64,000 bases of DNA from CAYVTZ01 sp964454685 (GTDB taxonomy: Bacteria; Bacillota; Clostridia; Christensenellales; Christensenellaceae): contig CAYVTZ010000002.1 of assembly GCA_964454685.1 (NCBI GenBank), positions 77,609-141,608 of the forward strand. Reading direction: 5' to 3'. Numbering within the stretch: position 1 is the first letter of the stretch; each line of letters opens with the position of its first letter. The notes below the pieces were generated by a model. It made no database searches. It saw nothing but the letters and a program-made list of their open reading frames with translations, and was not told the DNA's origin. Below are positions 51,194 to 59,706 of the stretch, one piece after another. The position numbers and the translations under genes are program-made.

Positions 51194-52657
51194 TTATTTC
51201 TCCGCCCCTTCTTCAGGAGCCTTCGCCTTTTTTGCCGGTGCTTTTTTAGGCTTTGCCGGCGCATCCTCAGCTTTGTCTGCCGCTGCTTTTTTCGCCGCAG
51301 GCTTTTTCTCTTTGTCTGCCGCGGGCTTTGCAGCCGCTTTCTTCGCTGCGGGCTTTTTCTCCGCTTCTTCTTTTGCTTCCTTCACAACCGCTTTGGCATG
51401 CAGGTAATCATACAGCATTTCCATCACAACGCGATCTTTGAGGTAATCCGAAGCTTCCGCACCCATAAGGTTTCTGTATTCCTCCGGTGTTTTACCCGCT
51501 TCGGCCGCCATCTCGGCAAGCTTCTTTTCCATGTCCTCATCCGAAGGTGTAAGACCCAGTTTTTCAATCAGAGCCTCAACCACCAGACGCATTTTCACCT
51601 GCTTGGCTGCCTCCTCGCGTCCTTCCTCACGGAATTCCTGCATGGATTTGCCCAGATATTGCAGATAATCTTCCATCTTGATGCCCTGATACATCAACTG
51701 ATACTGCATCTGCTGCAGCTGATAGTCGATCTGGCTTTCCACCATAACATCAGGGATTTCCACTTTCGCGTTCTGTGCACACGCGCTCAAAAGCTGTTGC
51801 TCTTTGTCTGCCTTTGCGCGCATCTCTGCTTTCGCCGTCAATTTTTCTTTGATGTCTTTTTTGTAATCAGCCAATGTCTCAAATTCCGAAACATCCTGCG
51901 CAAAGTCATCATCCAGTTCCGGCAGCTGGCGCTCTCTCACGCCGTGCAGCTTGATTGCAAACACCGCGTCCTTACCGGCCAGTTCCGGCGCATATTCATC
52001 GGGGAATTTGATGTTAATGTCCTTCTCCTCGCCGATTTTCATGCCAACAATCTGCTCTTCAAATCCGGGAATAAATCTGCCCGAACCAATTTCCAGCGTC
52101 TGCTGTTCTGCCGTGCCGCCGTCAAACTTCACGTCCTCCACGCTGCCCGAATAATCAATGACCACCGTATCGCCGTTTTTCACCGCGCGTTCTACGTCCA
52201 CCCATCTTGCGTTCTGGTTTTGCAAACGTTCCAGCTCCGCGCTCACTTCCTTGGCGCTTACTTTTGCGCTCGGCTGCGTAATCTCAATGCCCTCATATTG
52301 ACCCAGCTCCACTTCCGGCTTCAAAAACATCTCTGCCGTAAAGATGATGCCCTCTGTGGGGTCAATGCTTGTAATGTCATATTCCGGTCTGGAAACGATC
52401 TCCAGCTTGTGTTCTTCTATCGCGGCCTGCGTCGCCGGCGGAATCACCTCGTCCAGCGCATCCTCAAAAAATACCTGCGTGCCGTAAAATTGTTCGATCA
52501 TCTTACGCGGAGCCTTGCCCTTGCGGAACCCCGGAAGCGAGAACTTCGCTTTGTTTTTCAAATAAGCTTTCTGAAGACCGTCTTCAAACGTCTCGCCGCT
52601 GATTGCGATTTCTAGCTTCGCTTTGTTCCCCTCAAGCTTTTCCAATTTCGTTGCCAT
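51194..52657 (-). CDS. tig: trigger factor with Lys/Ala/Pro-rich C-terminal extension
   Basis: 487 residues. The ribosome-binding N-domain (FRKGKAPRKMI around residue 45), the FKBP-like isomerase domain (about 160-245, with GSGRFIPGFEEQI) and the helical C-domain are standard. The last roughly 60 residues are unusual: a low-complexity tail of KKPAAKKAAAKPAA-type repeats, resembling histone H1 tails. The family normally ends near 430 residues. It is a ribosome-bound chaperone for nascent chains. GGAGG precedes ATG 52657. It heads the tig-clpP-clpX-lon series. Confidence 0.95.
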   Translation of the reverse strand: MATKLEKLEGNKAKLEIAISGETFEDGLQKAYLKNKAKFSLPGFRKGKAPRKMIEQFYGTQVFFEDALDEVIPPATQAAIEEHKLEIVSRPEYDITSIDPTEGIIFTAEMFLKPEVELGQYEGIEITQPSAKVSAKEVSAELERLQNQNARWVDVERAVKNGDTVVIDYSGSVEDVKFDGGTAEQQTLEIGSGRFIPGFEEQIVGMKIGEEKDINIKFPDEYAPELAGKDAVFAIKLHGVRERQLPELDDDFAQDVSEFETLADYKKDIKEKLTAKAEMRAKADKEQQLLSACAQNAKVEIPDVMVESQIDYQLQQMQYQLMYQGIKMEDYLQYLGKSMQEFREEGREEAAKQVKMRLVVEALIEKLGLTPSDEDMEKKLAEMAAEAGKTPEEYRNLMGAEASDYLKDRVVMEMLYDYLHAKAVVKEAKEEAEKKPAAKKAAAKPAADKEKKPAAKKAAADKAEDAPAKPKKAPAKKAKAPEEGAEK

Positions 52658-52805
52658 TTGACTCCTCCTATAAAACCTCTTTATTCTGATATCCGCGCTT
52701 GATTCCGCTTGAAATATCATTAATAGCAATACAGCAGATATTATACCTTATTTATAACCTATAAGCAAGAATTTTACTCAAAGACGCTAAAACTTTACAC
52801 TTTCT

Positions 52806-54680
52806 TCACTTTTTTCGCTGTGTTTTTCGCTTTTTCGCGCCTTGTCTGCGGCTTGCGTCCACGTGTTTCGTCCGTTCCGGCTTGCGTGGCGTTCCGCCTT
52901 TCGGGGTTTCACCCTGCGCCGGAGACACCAGACACTTTTTCCCAAAGCCGATCAAGTCCTCCCGTCCCGCTTCCTGCAATGCCTTGCGTACCATCGCACG
53001 GTTTTCGGGCATCTTGTAGTGGATCAATGCACGCTGCATATTCTTTTCCTCTGCCTTGCGGATCACCTCCACCGGTTTTCCCGTCTGCGGGTCAATGCCC
53101 GTATGAAACATGCAGGTTGCAAGCGTTCCGGGCGTCGGGTAAAAATCCTGCGCCTGTTCCGGCATAAATCCACTGTCGCGGATATGCTCCGCCAAGGCAA
53201 TCGCATCCTGCAACGTGCACCCCGGATGGGAGGACATAAAGTACGGCAGCACATACTGCGCTTTGCCGCATCGCGCGCTCGCCGCGTTAAATTTTTGGCA
53301 AAACCGCTCGTACACTTCAAATTCCGGCTTGCCCATATGGCGCAGCACACGCCCGCTCACATGCTCCGGTGCCAGCTTCAGCTGTCCGCTCACATAATGC
53401 TTTGCCAGTTGTCGAATGAACGCGCCCTCCCGTTCCAGCAACGCAAAGTCATAGCGAATCCCCGATCGGATATATACATTCTTGATCCCCGGTTTTTCCC
53501 GCAGCTTTTGCAGCAATCTCAAATACCGCTGATGGTCTTCCTTCAAAAATCTGCACGGCTTTGGGGTCAGGCAGCGCCGCGTATCACACCGCCCCTTGGG
53601 ATTGGTGCAGCGCACCCCGTAAAAATTCGCCGTCGGGCCGCCCACATCATGAATATTTCCTTTAAACGCGCGTTCCTGCAAAAATGCGTCCGCCTCTTCC
53701 AGCACACTGCGTTCGCTGCGCCAAACCACATCCTTGCCCTGATGATAGTATAGCGCGCAAAACGCACACGCGCCGATGCAGCCGCGCGTCGCCGTAATGG
53801 AGTATCGCACCTCCTCCAACGCCGGAACAGGCTGCGCATACATGGGATGCTGCGTCCGCTGATAAGGCAGTGCGTACACAAAGTCCAGCTCCTGCTGCGA
53901 CAGCGGCTCTGCCGGAATGTTCTGCACAATGACCTCACCGTCATGCTGCTGTACCAAAGGGCATTTGCGGCGGTGCATCTGCAACTCAAACGCCTGCGCG
54001 TACAACCGCTTGTCCCGCTTCACCTGCGCATAAGAAGGCAGCGCCTCATAGTCGTAGACCCGCTCGCAATTCGCCGCACGATAGACCGTGCCCTCCACGT
54101 ATGTGACGTCCCGCACGGGCAATCCGCCGTCCAACGCCTCCGCGATCTGCAAAATGGCGCGCTCCCCCATGCCGTATACCAGCAGATCCGCGCCGCTTTC
54201 CTGCAACACGGAAGGCTTCACCTGCCCGCTCCAATAATCATAATGCGCAAACCGTCGCAGGCTCGCCTCGATGCCGCCCAATATCACCGCAATCTCGCCG
54301 TATGCCGCCCGAATTCGTTTGGTGTAAGCCACACACGCATATTCCGGTCTTTTCCCCTGCTTGCCGCCCGGCGCATAGACGTCCTTTGCCCTCTTTTTTT
54401 TGTTCACCGAATACAGGTTCACCATGCTGTCCAAATTTCCGCTGCCCACCAAAAAGCCCAGTCGCGGCCTGCCCAACGCTTCAAAGGCATGGGCATTCCC
54501 CATGTCCGGCTGCGCCAGTATCCCCACAGAGTACCCATGCGCCACCAGATAACGCGAAATCAGCGCATGCGCAAAGGACGGGTGATCCACATACGCATCC
54601 CCCGTCACAAAGATAAAATCAAGCTGCTCGATCCCCGCCTCACGCATCTCCTGCGCATTTACGGGTAAAAATCCCTGCAT
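52806..54680 (-). CDS. YgiQ-family radical SAM protein
   Basis: 624 residues. A conserved N-terminal domain (about 1-290), radical SAM motif CIGACAFC (about 305-312), and a C-terminal Arg/Lys-rich tail after about residue 585. The family (UPF0313) is widespread with no proven reaction. ATG 54680 is chosen next to AGGA spacing 6-7; the preceding codon is also ATG. Its 5' end lies 22 bases after the lipoprotein gene, suggesting co-transcription. Confidence 0.93.
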   Translation of the reverse strand: MQGFLPVNAQEMREAGIEQLDFIFVTGDAYVDHPSFAHALISRYLVAHGYSVGILAQPDMGNAHAFEALGRPRLGFLVGSGNLDSMVNLYSVNKKKRAKDVYAPGGKQGKRPEYACVAYTKRIRAAYGEIAVILGGIEASLRRFAHYDYWSGQVKPSVLQESGADLLVYGMGERAILQIAEALDGGLPVRDVTYVEGTVYRAANCERVYDYEALPSYAQVKRDKRLYAQAFELQMHRRKCPLVQQHDGEVIVQNIPAEPLSQQELDFVYALPYQRTQHPMYAQPVPALEEVRYSITATRGCIGACAFCALYYHQGKDVVWRSERSVLEEADAFLQERAFKGNIHDVGGPTANFYGVRCTNPKGRCDTRRCLTPKPCRFLKEDHQRYLRLLQKLREKPGIKNVYIRSGIRYDFALLEREGAFIRQLAKHYVSGQLKLAPEHVSGRVLRHMGKPEFEVYERFCQKFNAASARCGKAQYVLPYFMSSHPGCTLQDAIALAEHIRDSGFMPEQAQDFYPTPGTLATCMFHTGIDPQTGKPVEVIRKAEEKNMQRALIHYKMPENRAMVRKALQEAGREDLIGFGKKCLVSPAQGETPKGGTPRKPERTKHVDASRRQGAKKRKTQRKK

Positions 54681-54702
54681 CATTTTTCCTTTCGTGTCAT
54701 CC

Positions 54703-55281
54703 TCAAGACTCCGGCGCAAAGTTCTCCTGTTCAAGCGCAATCGGCGCATCCAATTCCGTGTATACATTTGCAACGTCCGGCCACAGGTCTAGCATCACCG
54801 CGTACATCCCGCTGCCGTCCGGCTCCGGTTGTTCCGCCAGAATCTTTTCCATCGCACCATCCGCATTGACACGCTTGGACATTACGCGAAATTTCTGTCC
54901 ATACGCGCGAAGCTGCATATTCCCCTCTGCATCCTTGTGTGCATAAACATCAAATGCGGGAGCCATATCCAATTCCACAACGTCAGGCTGCTCTTGCGAT
55001 TCATCCTCATATACAAACGCCGTACCCGCAAAGCCCATCGGGCTGCCATAGCGCCCGTCCAGCACAAAATCATCCGGCGGATTGGAAAACACAATTTCAA
55101 ACTCCCCCGGTGCCTCCGACGCATTTTGCGGTGCATCCCGTCTGATTGCGCTTGGCTCAGTCGTTTCCTCCGTTTCAGGTTCCCCGGATGGCTCTGTCCA
55201 AGCAGTCGGAGCGGGCGCCTCCTTTTGCGTCTCCTCCTTCATGCCTGCTTCCTCTTGCACCGGCGCACACCCCAGGCACAT
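54703..55281 (-). CDS. putative lipoprotein with uncertain start next to a G9 tract
   Basis: From the first ATG (55281) the product is 192 residues, but the open frame continues upstream through a clear signal: DKKFACFIVLLAFTMCLGC, ending in a lipobox-like CLGC. No ATG, GTG or TTG lies in frame before that signal; the first upstream codons are ATC-GAT-CGT-GAT (from 55332), directly after nine G residues (55333-55341). A frame change or a rare start codon would be needed to make the lipoprotein. The mature part is acidic and unlike any family I know, with an EIVFSNPPDDFVLDG core. Confidence 0.6.
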   Translation of the reverse strand: MCLGCAPVQEEAGMKEETQKEAPAPTAWTEPSGEPETEETTEPSAIRRDAPQNASEAPGEFEIVFSNPPDDFVLDGRYGSPMGFAGTAFVYEDESQEQPDVVELDMAPAFDVYAHKDAEGNMQLRAYGQKFRVMSKRVNADGAMEKILAEQPEPDGSGMYAVMLDLWPDVANVYTELDAPIALEQENFAPES

Positions 55282-55394
55282 TGTAAAGGCTAGTAGAACA
55301 ATGAAACATGCAAACTTTTTATCACGATCGATCCCCCCCCCGCCTCGTTGTTCTTTCTGCTCCCAGTGTTACATAAATCGCGCAAAAGGTCAAT

Positions 55395-55434
55395 CAAAAA
55401 AGAGATTACCAAAGCAACCTCTCTTTTTTTACGT
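55395..55434 (-). terminator. rnpB terminator
   Basis: On the minus strand AGAGGTTGC-TTT-GGTAATCTCT is followed by TTTTTTG, just beyond the RNase P RNA 3' end. Confidence 0.85.
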
Positions 55435-55435
55435 T

Positions 55436-55770
55436 GTTGAGCGAAACCTATAAGCCGAGTTCTGTTTTGATGGTCATCTATCTAGGCCTGATGTTGCCAA
55501 GCAGACTCGTGCGATTACATAGGACGTGGCGGGCAACCATTTAATGTCCTCATATCAATCTTGCACCGGACGGGGTTTACAGACGCGCCCTCTGTCGCCA
55601 GACGGCCGGTGAGCTCTTACCTCACCCTTTCACCCTTACTCCCAAAGGGAGCGGTTTGTTTCTGTTGCACTTTCCTTGGAGTCGCCTCCACCGGGTGTTA
55701 CCCGGCGTCCTGCCCTGCGGAGCTCGGACTTTCCTCACGCAAAAGCGCGCGACCATCCAGTCTCCTCAAC
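55436..55770 (-). ncRNA. rnpB: RNase P RNA (bacterial class A)
   Basis: About 335 bases on the minus strand with the universal parts: GAGGAAAGTCC (CR-I), GCAACAGAAA (CR-II/III region), GGTGAAAGGGTGAGGTAAGAGC (conserved P11/P12 junction) shown as separate short segments, and the 3' AGAACTCGGCTTATAGG-like CR-V. Ends are set by pairing of GTTGAG with CTCAAC as P1. Elements of class A (ancestral) RNase P are present rather than the Bacillus class B core. It matures the 5' ends of tRNAs. Confidence 0.95.
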
Positions 55771-55805
55771 CGTTTCATCCAACCGCATCAGCGGTTCCAT
55801 TTTTC

Positions 55806-56531
55806 CTATTCTTGCACAAACAAAATTCTCCCGCAGTTTTCGCAGGTGATGATCTTGTCGTCGTTTTTAAGGTTCTGTAATACGCTGGACGGCAGCTGCA
55901 TGTTGCATCCCTGACAGCGATTGTCTTTAAAGATCGCCACCGGGTTGTGCCGATGCTGCTTGATCTTTTTATATTGCGCCATCAATGCCTCGTCAATGCC
56001 TTGCGCTGCCTTTGCCACCTCGCCACGCAGCCGCTCCAAATCATCCTTGCCGCTGTCCAATTCCTTCGCATGTGCCTCTTTGAGTTGGTCAAAGTGCTTC
56101 TTCGCGTTGCTCATTTTCACCAGCGTCTCTTTCACTTCCGCTTCCGATTGCTCCAAGCGGTGAATGATCTCCACCAGCTTACGCTTATTGAGTTCCAGCG
56201 CATTTTTAACAGAGTCGCATTCTTTTCCCATCTCGCGCACGTCCTCAACAAAGACGTCCTCCAAATCAAGATCTTCCACCTCTGCGATCTCTGTTTGCTT
56301 CTGCTCCATCTGCTTGGCAAGCTGCTCGATCTGAACCGAAATTTCAGAAATCTTGCTTTGATTGAGTATAGATTCCTGTTCCAACTGCTTCAGCTTCTGC
56401 TGATTCGCATTAAAAATCTGCTGCTGTGCCACCAGCTTCTTTCTGGTCTGTGTATTTTTAAGCTCGTTTTCAAAGTTCTCAAGCTCCAGCTCTGCCGTTT
56501 GAAAATCCCACAATAATTCCAAATTATTCAA
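55806..56531 (-). CDS. C4-type zinc-ribbon coiled-coil protein
   Basis: 241 residues. A long coiled coil fills residues 10-185 and a C-terminal zinc ribbon has two Cys pairs (CQGC and CENC). The family (zf-RING_7 / COG1579) is a predicted nucleic-acid-binding protein of unknown role, often next to nif3-like genes as here. The start is TTG 56531 after AGGAGG, seven bases away. It follows the Nif3-like gene by 11 bases and precedes rnpB. Confidence 0.92.
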   Translation of the reverse strand: MNNLELLWDFQTAELELENFENELKNTQTRKKLVAQQQIFNANQQKLKQLEQESILNQSKISEISVQIEQLAKQMEQKQTEIAEVEDLDLEDVFVEDVREMGKECDSVKNALELNKRKLVEIIHRLEQSEAEVKETLVKMSNAKKHFDQLKEAHAKELDSGKDDLERLRGEVAKAAQGIDEALMAQYKKIKQHRHNPVAIFKDNRCQGCNMQLPSSVLQNLKNDDKIITCENCGRILFVQE

Positions 56532-56542
56532 GCGTCAACCTC

Positions 56543-57658
56543 CTAATAATTGATATACGCACGTTTTTCCTTTTCCGTCGCATAAATACTCAACTTATAG
56601 TTTAACTCATTCGCCATGGTTTGTAAACCTTTTACGGTTAGTTCGCAAAAACACTTTTCCGTGTCGTAGTGCCCGGCCTCCACCAACGCCATGCCCTCCG
56701 CTGCCACATAAAAATTGTGCTTGATCTCTCCTGTCAAAAAAACCTGTGCTCCCTTACTGCGCGCCAGTTCAATCAGGTCGGATCCTCCGCCGCCACACAG
56801 CGCAACCGTTTGTATCTCATCGTCCAAATCTCCGCAAAAGCGTACTGCGTCAGTTTCCAGCGCTGCCTTTATCTCATCCAGCAAAACCCGCATCTGCTTG
56901 GGCTGTTCAAAACAGCCGATCACACCCAGCCCCGCTTCCACTTCACTGGGGTGTTCCATCGGCGTCACATGAATGGCAGGCTCCTCATACGGGTGCATCG
57001 TACGCATCAGCGTCAAAACTTCCGGCAGCTTTCTCTGCTCGCAAATCGATGTCACGCAAACCTCGTCCACGCGCTCCACCTCGCCCTGTTTCCCGATGAA
57101 AGGCTCAGCGCCTTCCTCCGGTTTAAACCGCCCCTCTCCCTCAATCGAAAAAGAACAGCAGGAGTAGTTCCCCATGCGCCCCGCGCCGCCGTCATGCATC
57201 GCCAAACGCACCGAATTTGCGTGCGTGTGCGGCACATAGACGCTCACTTCGCAGTATTTCTTGTGTGCAGTCGGCGTAAGCCAGTCCCAATGCGCGATTC
57301 CCAGCTTTTGCGCCAGAAAAACATTGATGCCCTGTCCCGCTGCATCCATGCTCGTATGCGCACAATAAAGCGAGATTCCTGACTCCATCAACGCCGCAGC
57401 GCATCTTCCCTCATAAGAAGCATTGTCAATGCAGCTCACCGGTCGAAACAACAACGGATGATGTGCCAAAATGAAGTTGCATTGCTTCTGCTTTGCCTCC
57501 TCAATCACCTGCGGCGTAACATCCAAACACACCAATATCCCCGTCACATCCGACTGATTCAACTGTACATGAAATCCACTTTTGTCCCAATCGCACTGGT
57601 AGCGCAACGGCGCCATCTGCTCAATCATCTGTCCCACCTGTTTCGCGCTCACAACCAT
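56543..57658 (-). CDS. Nif3-like dinuclear metal-centre protein (YqfO family)
   Basis: 371 residues. Metal ligands are visible as AHHPLLF, HTSMDA and the C-terminal GHYDTEK. A roughly 120-residue insertion in the middle (about 135-255, with HPYEEPAIHV) is the CutA-like domain of the YqfO type. The biochemical role is not settled. ATG 57658 follows GGAGG and lies inside the last codons of trmK (10-base overlap), so the two are coupled. Confidence 0.93.
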   Translation of the reverse strand: MVVSAKQVGQMIEQMAPLRYQCDWDKSGFHVQLNQSDVTGILVCLDVTPQVIEEAKQKQCNFILAHHPLLFRPVSCIDNASYEGRCAAALMESGISLYCAHTSMDAAGQGINVFLAQKLGIAHWDWLTPTAHKKYCEVSVYVPHTHANSVRLAMHDGGAGRMGNYSCCSFSIEGEGRFKPEEGAEPFIGKQGEVERVDEVCVTSICEQRKLPEVLTLMRTMHPYEEPAIHVTPMEHPSEVEAGLGVIGCFEQPKQMRVLLDEIKAALETDAVRFCGDLDDEIQTVALCGGGGSDLIELARSKGAQVFLTGEIKHNFYVAAEGMALVEAGHYDTEKCFCELTVKGLQTMANELNYKLSIYATEKEKRAYINY

Positions 57659-58317
57659 TTTTTCGCCTCCATATAATATTCTAATTCCTGCTGCACCGCG
57701 CTTTGTTGCACGCCGCGCCCCTCCGGCAAAGCCGCTAAAATCTTCTCGCACGCCGCAATGCGCTGCTGCAAAAAGGCCTTCATTTCCTCATCTTTGCGCA
57801 TCAGCGGCTGCTTGCCCACGTAATAAAACAGCGGGTTTGTTTCCCTCTGCTCCCCCCAACGCGCAATCATGACCGGATAGTATTTCTCACGTTCCAGCAC
57901 CAATGCCTCATTCGCAATGCCATACCCCTCTTTTGCTAAAAAGCGCCGTAATTCCGGCGCATTGCGGTTAGGGGATAACACCAGTCGCGCCTCCCGCGCC
58001 ACCTGCGGAGACGCCTGCAGCATCTCCTGCATCAGCAGTCCGCCCATTCCCGCAATGATAATCACCTGTGCTTCGTCCGGCTTCAGCACACTCAGTCCAT
58101 CGCCGAGGCGCGTTTCGAAACCTTCCAGCCCTTCGCGCTGCGCCAGTTCCTGCGCCTTGCGCAAGGAAGCCGCACTGATGTCCGCCGCAATCGCCCGCGT
58201 TGTCATCCCCTCACGCAGCATCGCGGCACAAACCAGTCCGTGATCGCACCCAATATCCGCCACACACGGACAATCGCCCGCCATGCGCACAATCGCCTGC
58301 ATCCGCTTTGTTAACAT
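57649..58317 (-). CDS. trmK: tRNA (adenine(22)-N(1))-methyltransferase TrmK
   Basis: 222 residues. The SAM-binding motif I is VADIGCDHGLV, and motif IV-like LVLSPNRNAPELR is present. A C-terminal coiled-coil region (about 170-222) is typical of TrmK (YqfN). It methylates A22 in tRNA. GGAGGG precedes ATG 58317. The order rpoD-trmK-nif3-zinc ribbon is the Bacillus arrangement. It lies after the rpoD terminator, so it needs its own promoter or readthrough. Confidence 0.94.
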   Translation of the reverse strand: MLTKRMQAIVRMAGDCPCVADIGCDHGLVCAAMLREGMTTRAIAADISAASLRKAQELAQREGLEGFETRLGDGLSVLKPDEAQVIIIAGMGGLLMQEMLQASPQVAREARLVLSPNRNAPELRRFLAKEGYGIANEALVLEREKYYPVMIARWGEQRETNPLFYYVGKQPLMRKDEEMKAFLQQRIAACEKILAALPEGRGVQQSAVQQELEYYMEAKKWL

Positions 58318-58466
58318 GTGCCCTCCCGATCCATTGGCAGATTCCGCGCAAGCGCCGGGCACTCCCCTTTCACTCTCGCCCCACTGCCACGCGCCTGACT
58401 CCCAACGTCACACGCAATGCAAACCCGCGCCGCTTTGCCGCAGGACACGCATGCTCCGTTCAGAAC

Positions 58467-58497
58467 AAAAAGCCGCACACCTCTCGCATACGGCTTT
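58467..58497 (-). terminator. rpoD terminator
   Basis: On the minus strand AAGCCGTATGC-GAGAG-GTGTGCGGCTT is followed by TTTG, 50 bases after the rpoD stop. Confidence 0.82.
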
Positions 58498-58543
58498 TGC
58501 AACCTATTTTCGCTTCCGCGCGCTCCTGCTGCGCACCCTCGTA

Positions 58544-59671
58544 TTATTCCAGGAAATCCCGCAATTTCTTGCTTCTGCTGGGATGCCGCAGTTTACGCAG
58601 CGCCTTTGCCTCAATCTGGCGGATACGCTCACGCGTCACCTGAAATTCCTTGCCCACTTCTTCCAACGTACGAGCACGACCGTCCTCCAGACCAAACCGC
58701 AGCTTAAGCACCTTCTCCTCGCGGGGGGTCAGCGTGTCCAGCACGTCCATCAGCTGCTCTTTGAGCAGTGTGAATGCCGCTGCCTCTGCGGGTGCGGGCG
58801 CGTCCTCGTCCGGAATAAAGTCGCCCAAATGGCTGTCCTCTTCCTCGCCGATGGGTGTCTCCAACGAAACCGGCTCCTGCGCAATCTTCAAAATCTCGCG
58901 CACCTTCTCCTCCGGAATGTCCATTTCCTTCGCCAGTTCCTCCGGCAGCGGGTCTCTGCCGTACTGCTGCAATAGCTGCCTTGAGACACGGATCAGTTTG
59001 TTGATGGTTTCCACCATGTGCACCGGAATGCGGATGGTTCGCGCCTGATCCGCAATCGCGCGGGTGATCGCCTGACGGATCCACCACGTCGCATAGGTGC
59101 TGAATTTATATCCCTTTTGATAGTCAAACTTTTCCACCGCCTTGATGAGGCCGAGGTTCCCCTCCTGAATCAAGTCCAAAAAGAGCATCCCGCGTCCCAC
59201 ATAGCGTTTCGCAATGCTGACCACCAATCGCAAGTTCGCCTCCGCCAGCTTTTGCTTGGCAATCTCGTCGCCATCCGCCATACGCTGCGCAAGGCTTACC
59301 TCCTCGTCCGCGGAAAGCAGCGGCACCTTGCCAATTTCTTTGAGATACATCCGCACCGGATCGTCGATGTTGATGTTTTCCGGCATGGAAATATCAAACT
59401 CAATCTCCGCCTCGTCCTCAATCTTAGGAACTTCCTCGTCGATGTCGTCGTCGATCACGTCAATGTTCATTTCTTCCAGCGTTTCATAGAGCTTTTCCAT
59501 CTGATCGGTCTGGATCATCGCATCGTCAAGGGTGTCCATCATCTCCTGATATTTCAGCATTCCCTTGGCTTTGCCCATTTCGATCACTTTTAAGATCTTT
59601 TCATCCGCCATTCTCTGCTGTGCTTCCGTGATGGGAGCGGCAGAGACCTGAATTTCTTTGTTATTTGTCAA
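58544..59671 (-). CDS. rpoD: RNA polymerase primary sigma factor RpoD (SigA)
   Basis: 375 residues. Region 1.1 is short; region 1.2 (DPVRMYLKEIGKVPLL), 2.3-2.4 (FSTYATWWIRQAI) and the region 4.2 helix-turn-helix (VTRERIRQIEAKALRKLR) are intact. It directs transcription from TTGACA/TATAAT promoters, which fits the many sites found here. The start is TTG 59671 after AGGTGA; ATG 59611 is an alternative that would lose 20 residues. It follows dnaG by 35 bases as in the macromolecular synthesis operon. Confidence 0.97.
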   Translation of the reverse strand: MTNNKEIQVSAAPITEAQQRMADEKILKVIEMGKAKGMLKYQEMMDTLDDAMIQTDQMEKLYETLEEMNIDVIDDDIDEEVPKIEDEAEIEFDISMPENINIDDPVRMYLKEIGKVPLLSADEEVSLAQRMADGDEIAKQKLAEANLRLVVSIAKRYVGRGMLFLDLIQEGNLGLIKAVEKFDYQKGYKFSTYATWWIRQAITRAIADQARTIRIPVHMVETINKLIRVSRQLLQQYGRDPLPEELAKEMDIPEEKVREILKIAQEPVSLETPIGEEEDSHLGDFIPDEDAPAPAEAAAFTLLKEQLMDVLDTLTPREEKVLKLRFGLEDGRARTLEEVGKEFQVTRERIRQIEAKALRKLRHPSRSKKLRDFLE

Positions 59672-59706
59672 AATTTCACCTACATATCCTAAAATAATTG
59701 ATACCA

